Source: Streptomyces venezuelae
Lineage (GTDB): Bacteria > Actinomycetota > Actinomycetes > Streptomycetales > Streptomycetaceae
NCBI RefSeq assembly: GCF_008642375.1
Contig: NZ_CP029194.1
Coordinates: 2,976,001 to 3,040,000, forward strand
Reading direction: 5' to 3'
Length of the DNA: 64,000 bases
A model generated the notes under the pieces. That model saw only the letters and a list, made by a program, of their open reading frames with translations, ran no database searches and was not told the DNA's origin. Of this stretch, positions 1-8,285 are shown piece after piece. Each line of letters starts with the position of its first letter. The first letter of the stretch is position 1. Position numbers and translations under genes: made by a program.

Positions 1-185
1 ATCCGTCTCATCCTGCCTCACCCCACCGACATGGCCCTGATGCCTCCGCGCGGCAGCTCTTCGTGCCACCATCGTCCGGGCGGTGACTGGTGATACGAGA
101 TCAAGAGCGACAAATACAAGAACGAGAACGAGAACAACGGCAAGAGCGGGAACGACAAGACGCGCATGCAGAGACGGACAGGGTG

Positions 186-2918
186 ATGGGGCAGGACACG
201 CAGCCTCCCGAGGAGGGCGAGGCCGGGCTCCCCGAGCGGGTCTCCGGGGACGAACCCCTGCTCGCCGCCCGCGTGCACCGGCCCTCCGACCTGATGCGGC
301 TGCTCGCCGGTCTCCTCGCCATCGGTCTCGTCATCGCCATCGCCGCCTTCGCGCACGGCACGACGTCGGGGCTCGAGGAGGACATCAACAAGGGCGCCGG
401 CGGGGCCCCCGACGTCTTCGTCAAGATCGCCGGTCTCGTCTCCTCCATCGCCGTCCTGCTGGTCCCGGTCGCCTTCGCCATCGAGCGCCTGATCAAACGG
501 GACGGCCTGCGCATCGCCGACGGCGTCCTCGCCGCCGTCCTCGCGCACGGCGTCACCCTCGCCACCGACCTCTGGGTCGCGCAGGGGGCGCCCAGCACGA
601 TCCAGGAAGCGCTGACCCAGCCGCAGTCCGGGGGCGGGCTCACCGACCCGGTGCACAACTACCTCGCCCCGGTCATCGCGTACATGACCGCCGTCGGCAT
701 GGCCCGCAGACCCCGCTGGCGGGTGTCGCTCTGGGCGGTACTGCTGCTCGACGCGTTCACGATGCTGGTCGCCGGCTACACCACGGCGCTCTCCATCGTG
801 CTGACCGTGCTGATCGGCTGGACCGTGGCCTACGGCACGCTGTACGCCGTCGGCTCCCCGAACGTCAGACCCACCGGCCAGACGCTCCTCGCCGGCCTGC
901 GCCGGGTCGGCTTCCGGCCGGTCACGGCGCTTCGTGCCGAGGGCGTGCCGGACGCCTCGGACATCGGGGACCGGGGCCGCCGCTACATCGTGACCCTGGA
1001 GGCCGGGCCACCGCTCGACGTCACCGTCGTCGACCGCGAGCAGCAGGCGCACGGCTTCTTCTACCGGGTGTGGCGGCGGATCACGCTGCGGACGATCACC
1101 ACCCGCCGGTCGATCGTCTCGCTCCGCCAGGCCCTGGAGCAGGAGGCACTCCTCGCCTACGCGGCCATCGCCGCCGGGGCGAACGCGCCGAAGCTGATCG
1201 CCACCTCGGAGCTCGGTCCCGACGCCGTGATGCTCGTGTACGAGCACATCGGCGGCCGGAGCCTCGACTCGCTCGACGACAAGGAGATCACCGACGAGCT
1301 GGTACGCGGCGCCTGGCGGCAGGTGCGGGCGCTCCAGTCGCGCCGGATCGCCCACCGCAGGCTCGCGGGCGACGCGATCTTGGTGGATCGTTCCGGCAGG
1401 GTGTTCCTGACCGACCTGCGGGGCGGCGAGATCGCGGCCGGGGACCTGATCCTGCGGATGGACATCGCGCAGCTGCTCACCACCCTCGGCCTGCGGGTCG
1501 GGGCCGAGCGGGCGGTCGCGGCGGCCGTGGAGATCCTCGGGCCGGACAGCGTCGCCGACTGCCTGCCGCTCCTCCAGCCGATCGCGCTGAGCCGCTCCAC
1601 GCGCGCGACGCTGCGGCGGCTGGCGCGGGAGCGGTCGCAGCGCGAGCGCGAGGCCGTGCTCGCGGCGTCCGAGGCGGCCAAGCACGAGCGCGAGCTCGCG
1701 AAGGCCGCGGCCGCGGCGGAGCGGACGGCGGACGAGGCCTCGGGCGGTCTGCCGGACGCGGCGTCGGACAGACCGGCCGTACAGGCCGGGTCCATGGCCG
1801 GGGCCAAGGCAGGGATCAAGGCAGGGAGCAAGGCGGGGACGAAGGCCGAGAGGAAGGCGGACAGGAAGGCCGAGAAGCGGGCCCTCGACACGGCGCTCGA
1901 CGAGGCCCGCGAGGAGGACCTGCTGGCCCAGATCCGGCAGCAGGTCCTGCTCATCCGCCCGCAGGCGCCGGTGGAACCGGTCCGGCTGGAGCGGATCAAG
2001 CCGCGGACCCTGGTCAGTCTGATCGCGGGCGTGATCGCCGGGTACTTCCTGCTCGCGCAGATCTCCCGTACGCCGCTGTCGACGATCGGCGAGGCGGACT
2101 GGCGGTGGGTGACGGCCGCGGTGCTGTTCTCCGCGATCAGCTACGTCGCGGCGGCCATGAGCCTGCTGGGCTTCGTGCCGGAGCGGGTCGGGTTCTGGCG
2201 GACGGTGGTGGCTCAGGTCGCCGGCTCGTTCGTGAAGATCGTCGCCCCGGCCGCGGTCGGCGGTGTCGCCCTGAACACCCGCTTCCTCCAGCGCTCAGGA
2301 GTACGGCCGGGACTCGCGGTGGCCAGTGTCGGCGCCTCGCAGCTCTTCGGACTCGGGGCGCACATCCTGCTGCTGCTCGCCTTCGGCTATCTGACGGGGC
2401 AGGAGCGGTCGCAGTCCTTCACCCCGTCGAGGACGGTCATCGCCGGTCTCCTCACGGTCGCGGTGCTCGTGCTCGTCGTGACGGCGATCCCGTTCATGCG
2501 GAAGTTCGTGTCGACGCGGCTGCGCTCGCTCTTCGCCGGTGTGGTGCCGCGCATGCTGGACGTGCTCCAGCGGCCGATGAAGCTGCTCACCGGCATCGGC
2601 GGGATGCTGCTGCTCACCGCCACCTTCGTGTTCTGCCTGGACGCCTCGATCCGGGCCTTCGACCACGAGAACCAGTCGCTCAGCTACGCGAGCGTGGCGG
2701 TCGTCTTCCTGGCGGGCAACGCGCTCGGCTCGGCGGCGCCGACCCCGGGCGGCGTGGGCGCGGTGGAGACCGCGCTCACCTTCGGTCTGGTGGCGGTCGG
2801 CCTCCCCATCGAGGTCGCGACCCCGGCGGTGCTGCTCTACCGCCTGCTGACGCTGTACATCCCGGTCCTCCCTGGCTGGATCTGCTTCAACTGGCTGACG
2901 AAACGCGAAGCGCTGTAG
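186..2918 (+). CDS. Kinase-like / lysylphosphatidylglycerol synthase-type flippase membrane protein
   Basis: About 910 residues. Two to six membrane segments lie in the first ~230 residues (the first at about 35-57). A kinase-like region follows (~260-480), then a charged Ala/Lys/Glu linker (~480-600), then a C-terminal block of 7-8 membrane segments (~620-905) resembling the LPG synthase/YbhN/AglD flippase family. The kinase-like part has HRRLAGDAILVD at residue 390 and TDLRGG at ~409. The catalytic-loop Asp of HxD is replaced, while the metal-binding Asp (410) is kept, so it is probably a pseudokinase. I chose ATG 186, preceded by AGGG. The frame is open back to a GTG at 90, but codons 90-185 mostly end in A, unlike the rest of the gene. 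Role inferred: envelope lipid or lipid-linked substrate transport. Confidence 0.85.
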   Translation: MGQDTQPPEEGEAGLPERVSGDEPLLAARVHRPSDLMRLLAGLLAIGLVIAIAAFAHGTTSGLEEDINKGAGGAPDVFVKIAGLVSSIAVLLVPVAFAIERLIKRDGLRIADGVLAAVLAHGVTLATDLWVAQGAPSTIQEALTQPQSGGGLTDPVHNYLAPVIAYMTAVGMARRPRWRVSLWAVLLLDAFTMLVAGYTTALSIVLTVLIGWTVAYGTLYAVGSPNVRPTGQTLLAGLRRVGFRPVTALRAEGVPDASDIGDRGRRYIVTLEAGPPLDVTVVDREQQAHGFFYRVWRRITLRTITTRRSIVSLRQALEQEALLAYAAIAAGANAPKLIATSELGPDAVMLVYEHIGGRSLDSLDDKEITDELVRGAWRQVRALQSRRIAHRRLAGDAILVDRSGRVFLTDLRGGEIAAGDLILRMDIAQLLTTLGLRVGAERAVAAAVEILGPDSVADCLPLLQPIALSRSTRATLRRLARERSQREREAVLAASEAAKHERELAKAAAAAERTADEASGGLPDAASDRPAVQAGSMAGAKAGIKAGSKAGTKAERKADRKAEKRALDTALDEAREEDLLAQIRQQVLLIRPQAPVEPVRLERIKPRTLVSLIAGVIAGYFLLAQISRTPLSTIGEADWRWVTAAVLFSAISYVAAAMSLLGFVPERVGFWRTVVAQVAGSFVKIVAPAAVGGVALNTRFLQRSGVRPGLAVASVGASQLFGLGAHILLLLAFGYLTGQERSQSFTPSRTVIAGLLTVAVLVLVVTAIPFMRKFVSTRLRSLFAGVVPRMLDVLQRPMKLLTGIGGMLLLTATFVFCLDASIRAFDHENQSLSYASVAVVFLAGNALGSAAPTPGGVGAVETALTFGLVAVGLPIEVATPAVLLYRLLTLYIPVLPGWICFNWLTKREAL

Positions 2919-2999
2919 GAGGGGGACCGGCCCGCCCGGGCCCACCCACTTGGACCTCCGCCCCGCGCGGAGGTCCGGGCGGCGGCCCACGATGGGCCT

Positions 3000-4574
3000 A
3001 TGCCGATCTCCGCCGCCCAGCGCGCCGCCCTGATCACCGCCACGACCGTGCTGCTCGCCGCCGGGTGCTCGGACGGCGGGGACGACGCGGCCGACACGAC
3101 GAAGCCGACCGGCTCGCCCGGGCTCTCGGCGCTGACGTCGCAGAAGCTGGTCTGGGCCCCCTGCACGGCACCGTCCGCCGCCGAGGGCGGCGGGCCCGCG
3201 CCCTCGCCGCTGCCCGGCGGCACCGCCTGGGAGTGCTCCTTCCTCCAGGCGCCGCTGGACTGGGCGCAGCCGGCCGGCGAGACCATCGAGCTGGCCCTGA
3301 TCCGGGCCCGGGCCCGGGACCCCGAGGCCCGCATCGGCTCGCTCGTCTTCAACTTCGGCGGGCCCGGCGGCTCCGGCATCACCGGCCTGCCGGGCTTCGC
3401 CAACGAGTACGAGTCCCTCCGCTCCCGCTACGACCTGGTCTCCTTCGACCCGCGCGGGGTGGGCCGCAGCGACCCCGTCGAGTGCGCGACCGACAAGGAG
3501 CTCGACGCGTACTACGCCCTCGACTTCACGCCCGACGACGCGGCCGAGGAGCGGACCCTGTCGGACGCGCAGAAGAAGTACGCGGCCGGCTGCGAGAAGG
3601 ACGCGGGGCCTGCGCTCCCCCACGTCGGCACCGAGAACGCCGCCCGGGACCTGGACCTGATGCGCCAGGTCCTCGGCGACGACAAGCTCCACTACTTCGG
3701 CATCTCGTACGGCACCGAACTCGGCGGCGTCTACGCCCATCTCTTCCCGAAGAACATGGGCCGGGCCGTCCTGGACGCCGTCGTCGACCCGGACGCGGGT
3801 GTCGAGGAAGGCGCGCTCGGCCAGGCGAAGGGCTTCCAGCTCGCCCTCGACAACTTCGCCCAGGACTGCGTGGACCGCGGCGACGAGTGCACCCTGCCCG
3901 GTACGAGCGTCGCCGAGGTCGAGTCCTTCGTCACCGACCTCCTGGCCTCGCTCGACAAGAAGCCGATCCCGGGCATCGGCGCCCGCGAACTGACCCAGAC
4001 GCAGGCCACCAACGGCATCGCGCAGGCCCTCTACTCCAAGGAGTACTGGCCCTACCTGGAGCAGGGCCTCGAAGCGGCCGACGGCGGCGACGGCGCGCTG
4101 CTCCTCTCGCTCTCCGACTCGATGAACGGGCGCGGCCAGACCGGCTCGTACAGCAACATCCAGGCCGCCAACGCCGCCATCAACTGCGTGGACTTCAAGG
4201 AGCGCTACACCCTCGGCCAGGCGAAGGAGCGGCTCGGCAAGTTCCGCGAGGCCTCCCCGGTCTTCGGCGACTTCATGGGCTGGGCGCTCGCGAGCTGCTC
4301 GCAGTGGCCGGTGCCCGGCACCTGGGAGCACCCGGACGTCTCCGCGCCCGGGTCGGCCCCGCTCCTGGTCATCGGCACGACCGGGGACCCGGCGACGCCG
4401 TACGAGGGCACGCGCGCGATGGTGAACGCGCTCGGCAAGGGCGTCGGCATCGAGCTGACGTACGAGGGTGAGGGCCACGGCGCCTACAACAGCGGCAACG
4501 CGTGCGTGAAGAAGGCGGTGGACGCGTACCTCCTGGACGGGAAGCTGCCGGCCACGGGGACCGTCTGCAAGTGA
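3000..4574 (+). CDS. Secreted lipoprotein alpha/beta hydrolase, tripeptidyl aminopeptidase family (SlpD/SlpE/Tap-like)
   Basis: A 524-residue S33-type peptidase with a short lipoprotein signal ending LLAAGC (lipid-modified Cys ~22). A disordered linker and an alpha/beta hydrolase fold follow. The catalytic triad is visible: Ser236 in GISYG, Asp463 in TTGDPATP and His493 in EGHGAY. Streptomyces relatives are membrane-anchored aminopeptidases that remove N-terminal tripeptides from secreted proteins. It lies 25 nt before a paralogue with the same order of motifs, so the two look like a tandem duplication and probable operon. The exact substrate cannot be read from the sequence. Confidence 0.92.
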   Translation: MPISAAQRAALITATTVLLAAGCSDGGDDAADTTKPTGSPGLSALTSQKLVWAPCTAPSAAEGGGPAPSPLPGGTAWECSFLQAPLDWAQPAGETIELALIRARARDPEARIGSLVFNFGGPGGSGITGLPGFANEYESLRSRYDLVSFDPRGVGRSDPVECATDKELDAYYALDFTPDDAAEERTLSDAQKKYAAGCEKDAGPALPHVGTENAARDLDLMRQVLGDDKLHYFGISYGTELGGVYAHLFPKNMGRAVLDAVVDPDAGVEEGALGQAKGFQLALDNFAQDCVDRGDECTLPGTSVAEVESFVTDLLASLDKKPIPGIGARELTQTQATNGIAQALYSKEYWPYLEQGLEAADGGDGALLLSLSDSMNGRGQTGSYSNIQAANAAINCVDFKERYTLGQAKERLGKFREASPVFGDFMGWALASCSQWPVPGTWEHPDVSAPGSAPLLVIGTTGDPATPYEGTRAMVNALGKGVGIELTYEGEGHGAYNSGNACVKKAVDAYLLDGKLPATGTVCK

Positions 4575-4631
4575 GCCGGCGGGCGAGCACCCCCTAGGAT
4601 GGGCGGCCTTGCCGGGATCCTGGGGGAACAC

Positions 4632-6212
4632 ATGTCCATACGCATGTCCATACGCGTTCGCATGACGGTGCTCGCGGTGACCGGTCTGCTCGTCGCGGGC
4701 TGCACGAGCGGCGGGAGCGGCGGCGGGAGCACGACGGCCGCTCCGTCCGTCACCGGCCCGACGGCGTCGCCGACCACCGACGCCAAGCCGTCGGCCGCCG
4801 CCACTCCCCCCGCGCTCCCCGCCTCCCTGACCGGACAGCGCCTCGACTGGAAGCGCTGCGAGGCCCCGGAGAGCGGCCCGCGGCCCGGTCCGGAGTGGCG
4901 GTGCACGACGGTCAAGGTCCCGCTCGACCACGCGAAGCCCGAGGGAACCACGATCCCCGTCGCGCTGATCCGCAAGGAGGCCGGCGACGAGCGCGCCCGG
5001 ATCGGCTCGCTCCTCTTCAACTTCGGCGGCCCCGGCGCCTCCGGCGTGGAGATCCTGCCCCAGGCGGCCGCGGAGTACGCGAAACTGGGCGAGCGCTACG
5101 ACCTGGTCGGCTTCGACCCCCGCGGCGTGGGCCGCAGCGCCGGCGTGGTCTGCCGGGACGACGCCGAACAGGCCGCCTCCGAGGCCTCGCTGGACATCAC
5201 CCCGGACACGGCCGCCGAGGAGGCCGCGTACCTCAAGGACAACACCGCCTTCGGTGCCGGCTGTGCCCGCCGTTCGGCGACGGTCCTCCCGCACACCACG
5301 ACCACCGCCACCGCCCGCGACCTGGACCTGGTCCGGCGGGTCCTCGGCGACGAGCGCCTCCACTACTTCGGCATGTCGTACGGCACGCAGCTCGGCGGCA
5401 CGTACGCCCACCTCTTCCCCTCCCGCGTGGGGCGGCTCGTCCTCGACGCGGTCGTCGACCCGACCGCCGACTCCACCGGGCACGCCCGCCACCAGACGAT
5501 CGGCTTCCAGCGGGCCCTGGACAACTACCTGAAGAGCACCGGGGAGGACCCGAAGGCCGGGTCGGAGCGGATCGCGCGCCTGCTGCGGAAGCTCGACCGC
5601 GAGCCGCTGACCGTCGGCGAGCGCCGGCTGACCGAGGGCCTCGCGCTCACGGGCATCGCGGTCACGCTGTACGGGCAGTCCAACTGGCCCCTGCTCACGC
5701 AGGCCCTGAAGGAGGCCGAGCAGGGCCGCGGCGGCACCCTGCTGGAGCTGGCCGACTACTACAACGACCGCGACGCGAAGGGCCACTACGCGACCCAGTC
5801 GCACTCCCAGCGGGCGATCTCCTGCGCCGACTCCAGCGAGCGCCCGACCGCCGCGCAGGCGAAGGCGCTGATCCCGGAGTTCCGCGGGCTCTCCCCCGTC
5901 TTCGGGGCTTTCCTCGCCTGGGACACGGCCGGCTGGTGCGCGAACTGGCCGGTGAAGGGCGAGCGGAAGACGCCGGAGGCGACCGCCCCGGGCGCGGCCC
6001 CGATCCTCGTCGTCGGCACGACCGGCGACCCGGCGACCCCGTACGAGGGCGCGGAGAAGATGGCGAAGGAGCTCGGGGACGGCGTCGGCGTCCTGGTCAC
6101 GAACAAGGGCGAGGGCCACGGCGCCTACGGCACCTCGCCGTGCGTGACGAAGACGGTCGACGCGTACTTCCTGCGGGGCACGGTCCCGACGTACGGCACG
6201 ACGTGCGGGTGA
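4632..6212 (+). CDS. Second secreted lipoprotein tripeptidyl aminopeptidase-like hydrolase
   Basis: A 526-residue paralogue of the preceding gene. The lipobox is LLVAGC, followed by a Ser/Thr/Pro-rich linker and a hydrolase domain with Ser249 (GMSYG), Asp466 (TTGDPATP) and His496 (EGHGAY). ATG 4632 is preferred over the in-frame ATG 4599 because CTGGGGGAA lies just upstream and the signal peptide begins there. An in-frame repeat (ATGTCCATACGC, then ATGTCCATACGC again within six bases) makes the exact Met ambiguous. Likely exported and anchored, with the same kind of exopeptidase activity as its neighbour. The gene is closed by a strong hairpin. Confidence 0.92.
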   Translation: MSIRMSIRVRMTVLAVTGLLVAGCTSGGSGGGSTTAAPSVTGPTASPTTDAKPSAAATPPALPASLTGQRLDWKRCEAPESGPRPGPEWRCTTVKVPLDHAKPEGTTIPVALIRKEAGDERARIGSLLFNFGGPGASGVEILPQAAAEYAKLGERYDLVGFDPRGVGRSAGVVCRDDAEQAASEASLDITPDTAAEEAAYLKDNTAFGAGCARRSATVLPHTTTTATARDLDLVRRVLGDERLHYFGMSYGTQLGGTYAHLFPSRVGRLVLDAVVDPTADSTGHARHQTIGFQRALDNYLKSTGEDPKAGSERIARLLRKLDREPLTVGERRLTEGLALTGIAVTLYGQSNWPLLTQALKEAEQGRGGTLLELADYYNDRDAKGHYATQSHSQRAISCADSSERPTAAQAKALIPEFRGLSPVFGAFLAWDTAGWCANWPVKGERKTPEATAPGAAPILVVGTTGDPATPYEGAEKMAKELGDGVGVLVTNKGEGHGAYGTSPCVTKTVDAYFLRGTVPTYGTTCG

Positions 6213-6234
6213 CCGCGACCCGCGGGTGAGCACG

Positions 6235-6275
6235 GGGAAGGGCCCGGACCTCGTGTCGAGGTCCGGGCCCTTCCC
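6235..6275. terminator. Bidirectional hairpin terminator
   Basis: A perfect 19-bp inverted repeat (6235-6253 with 6257-6275) with a 3-nt loop. It lies between the convergent ends of the peptidase gene and moeZ. Its A-rich and T-rich flanks allow it to end transcription from both sides. Confidence 0.9.
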
Positions 6276-6296
6276 TGTGCCGCCTGGGAGACCGGT

Positions 6297-7475
6297 CTAG
6301 TAGACCGGCTTCTCGGGCTCGATCTGGTGGACCCAGCCGATCACGCCGCCGCCGACGTGCACCGCGTCCGCGAAGCCCGCGGACTTGAGCACGGCGAGGA
6401 CTTCCGCACTGCGGACACCCGTCTTGCAGTGCAGGACGATCCGCTTGTCCTGCGGGAGGTCCTGGAGGGCGGTGCCCATCAGGAACTCGTTCTTCGGGAT
6501 CAGTCGCGCGCCGGGGATCGAGACGATCTCGTACTCGTTCGGCTCGCGGACATCGATGATGTCGATGTTCTCGCCCTCGTCGATCCACTCCTTGAGCTGC
6601 TTGGGAGTGATCGTCGAGCCGAGCGCCGCCTCCTGGGCCTCCTCGGACACGACGCCGCAGAAGGCCTCGTAGTCGATGAGCTCGGTGACGGTGGGGTTCT
6701 CGCCGCAGACCGCGCAGCCGGGGTCCTTGCGGACCTTGACCTGGCGGTACTGCATCTCCAGGGCGTCGTAGATCATCAGGCGGCCGACCAGCGGGTCGCC
6801 CACGCCGGCCAGGACCTTGATGGCCTCGGTGACCTGGATGGAGCCGATGGACGCGCACAGCACGCCCAGGACGCCGCCCTCGGCGCAGGACGGAACCATG
6901 CCCGGCGGCGGGGGCTCCGGGTAGAGGCAGCGGTAGCAGGGGCCGTACTCGGACCAGAAGACCGAGGCCTGGCCGTCGAAGCGGTAGATCGAACCCCAGA
7001 CGTACGGCTTGTTGAGGAGCACGCAGGCGTCGTTCACCAGGTAGCGCGTGGCGAAGTTGTCCGTGCCGTCGACGATCAGGTCGTACTGGCTGAAGATGTC
7101 CATCACGTTCTCGGCTTCGAGCCGCTCTTCGTGGAGGATCACGTTCACGTACGGGTTGATGCCGAGCACGCTGTCGCGCGCCGAGGCGGCCTTGGACCGG
7201 CCGATGTCGGCCTGGCTGTGGATGATCTGGCGCTGGAGGTTCGACTCGTCGACCTCGTCGAACTCCACGATGCCGAGCGTGCCCACGCCGGCGGCGGCCA
7301 GGTACATCAGCGCCGGCGAGCCGAGACCGCCGGCGCCGACACACAGCACCTTCGCGTTCTTCAGCCGCTTCTGCCCGTCCATCCCGACGTCCGGGATGAT
7401 CAGGTGGCGGGAGTACCTGCGGACCTCGTCTACGGTGAGCTCGGCAGCCGGCTCGACCAGGGGTGGCAGCGACAC
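6297..7475 (-). CDS. moeZ: Adenylyltransferase/sulfurtransferase MoeZ (MoeBR)
   Basis: 392 residues: a ThiF/MoeB E1-like adenylation domain (~15-265) followed by a C-terminal rhodanese domain (~285-390). Visible are the nucleotide loop GAGGLGSP (47-54), the zinc-binding pairs C180/C183 and C254/C257, and the rhodanese active-site Cys350 in HCKTGVRS. The family activates C-terminal Gly-Gly sulfur carriers (MoaD, CysO, ThiS) by adenylation and then thiocarboxylates them, feeding molybdopterin and cysteine synthesis. GTG is the likely start. A promoter matching the sigma-R consensus lies ~45 nt upstream, which agrees with reports placing the S. coelicolor counterpart in the thiol-stress regulon. 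Confidence 0.95.
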   Translation of the reverse strand: MSLPPLVEPAAELTVDEVRRYSRHLIIPDVGMDGQKRLKNAKVLCVGAGGLGSPALMYLAAAGVGTLGIVEFDEVDESNLQRQIIHSQADIGRSKAASARDSVLGINPYVNVILHEERLEAENVMDIFSQYDLIVDGTDNFATRYLVNDACVLLNKPYVWGSIYRFDGQASVFWSEYGPCYRCLYPEPPPPGMVPSCAEGGVLGVLCASIGSIQVTEAIKVLAGVGDPLVGRLMIYDALEMQYRQVKVRKDPGCAVCGENPTVTELIDYEAFCGVVSEEAQEAALGSTITPKQLKEWIDEGENIDIIDVREPNEYEIVSIPGARLIPKNEFLMGTALQDLPQDKRIVLHCKTGVRSAEVLAVLKSAGFADAVHVGGGVIGWVHQIEPEKPVY

Positions 7476-7518
7476 GGGGACTCCGGTTGTCGGTATGTCA
7501 GTACGGTTGTTCTCCCCG

Positions 7519-7545
7519 TAACACTGCCACGCCCCTCCTCATTCC
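7519..7545 (-). promoter_or_regulatory. Sigma-R type promoter of moeZ
   Basis: On the minus strand, GGAAT (7541-7545), exactly 18 nt, then GTTA (7519-7522). This is the published sigma-R consensus GGAAT-N18-GTT. The predicted start of transcription is near 7510, leaving a ~35-nt leader. The -35 element overlaps the stop codon of the upstream gene. Confidence 0.7.
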
Positions 7546-8285
7546 GAGACACCCGTTCCGATCCGCGAGACGATTTCGTCCCAGTAGCCGGGCAGCGAGT
7601 GGAATGGGGTGCTTTGCCCCGGACCCCCTGCGCGGTCGGTGAAGAAGATCGTCCCGGCGCCCTGCCAGCGGGCGATCCGCAGCGCCTCTTCGAGGTGCGT
7701 GCGCGGGACCCCGTGCACGAGGTGGACGAACTTCGCCTCCGGGTAGTCGGCGGTCCACTCCGCCACCTGCGACCAGCGGTAGTCCACCCAGGAGCCGGAG
7801 AAGGTGACCAGCTGGTCGGCGGTCTCCGCGTACCCCGGGTGGGGGTGGGTGCCGTGCCCGAGGACGAGGTGGGCCTCACCGCCGAGGACGGCCTCCAGGG
7901 TCGCGGTGAGCCGCCGCGTCCCGGCCAGGTCGGCCCGGTCGGCGGGGGCCCGGTCCAGGTAGTAGCCGTCCACCTTGTACCAGTCGAGGAAGCGGTGGGC
8001 GTCCGAGACCAGCTCCCCGAAGGGACGGGAGCCGTGCGCGAGGTCCAGGTGCCCGAGGACCCGGACCCCGGCGTTACGGAGCTTCCCCGCGGCCTCCAGG
8101 CAGTGCGGGTCGGGACGGCTGCCCGGGCCGTCCGCGACGTTGAGCACGGCCCAGTGCAGCGGGGTCCCCGGGCGGGTCAGCTCGCCCCACTCGACGGGGG
8201 CGAGCAGCGGGTGGGCGTAGCCGGGGACGCCCACCCCCAGGGCCTGGACCGCTCCCGTGGCCGTGGTCGTCGTCAGATGCGACAC
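7539..8285 (-). CDS. Spherulation-specific family 4 (GH135-like) protein
   Basis: 248 residues with no signal peptide, so probably cytoplasmic. It reads as a TIM-barrel of the spherulin-4 family, whose fungal member Sph3 (GH135) cuts galactosamine-containing polysaccharide. Family-like segments are NVADGPGSRPD, LDLAHGSRP, DGYYLDR and YAETADQLVTFSGSW, ending LPGYWDEIV. Compared with the usual DE and FE pairs that I recall from active members, this protein has DR and FS, so catalysis is doubtful. It overlaps the 3' end of the upstream epimerase by 13 nt, so the two are cotranscribed. Function uncertain. Confidence 0.75.
   Translation of the reverse strand: MSHLTTTTATGAVQALGVGVPGYAHPLLAPVEWGELTRPGTPLHWAVLNVADGPGSRPDPHCLEAAGKLRNAGVRVLGHLDLAHGSRPFGELVSDAHRFLDWYKVDGYYLDRAPADRADLAGTRRLTATLEAVLGGEAHLVLGHGTHPHPGYAETADQLVTFSGSWVDYRWSQVAEWTADYPEAKFVHLVHGVPRTHLEEALRIARWQGAGTIFFTDRAGGPGQSTPFHSLPGYWDEIVSRIGTGVSE

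Noticed and set aside
90-185. Upstream extension of the flippase-type gene from GTG 90
   Set aside because: The codons mostly end in A, unlike the gene, and no ribosome site precedes GTG 90. It cannot be excluded.
2295-6233. 1312-codon open frame on the minus strand opposite the peptidases, and 83-4471 on the plus strand
   Set aside because: Shadow frames created by high GC3; the Arg/Gly/Ala-heavy protein has no family resemblance, and the genes on the other frame have complete catalytic motifs and signal peptides.
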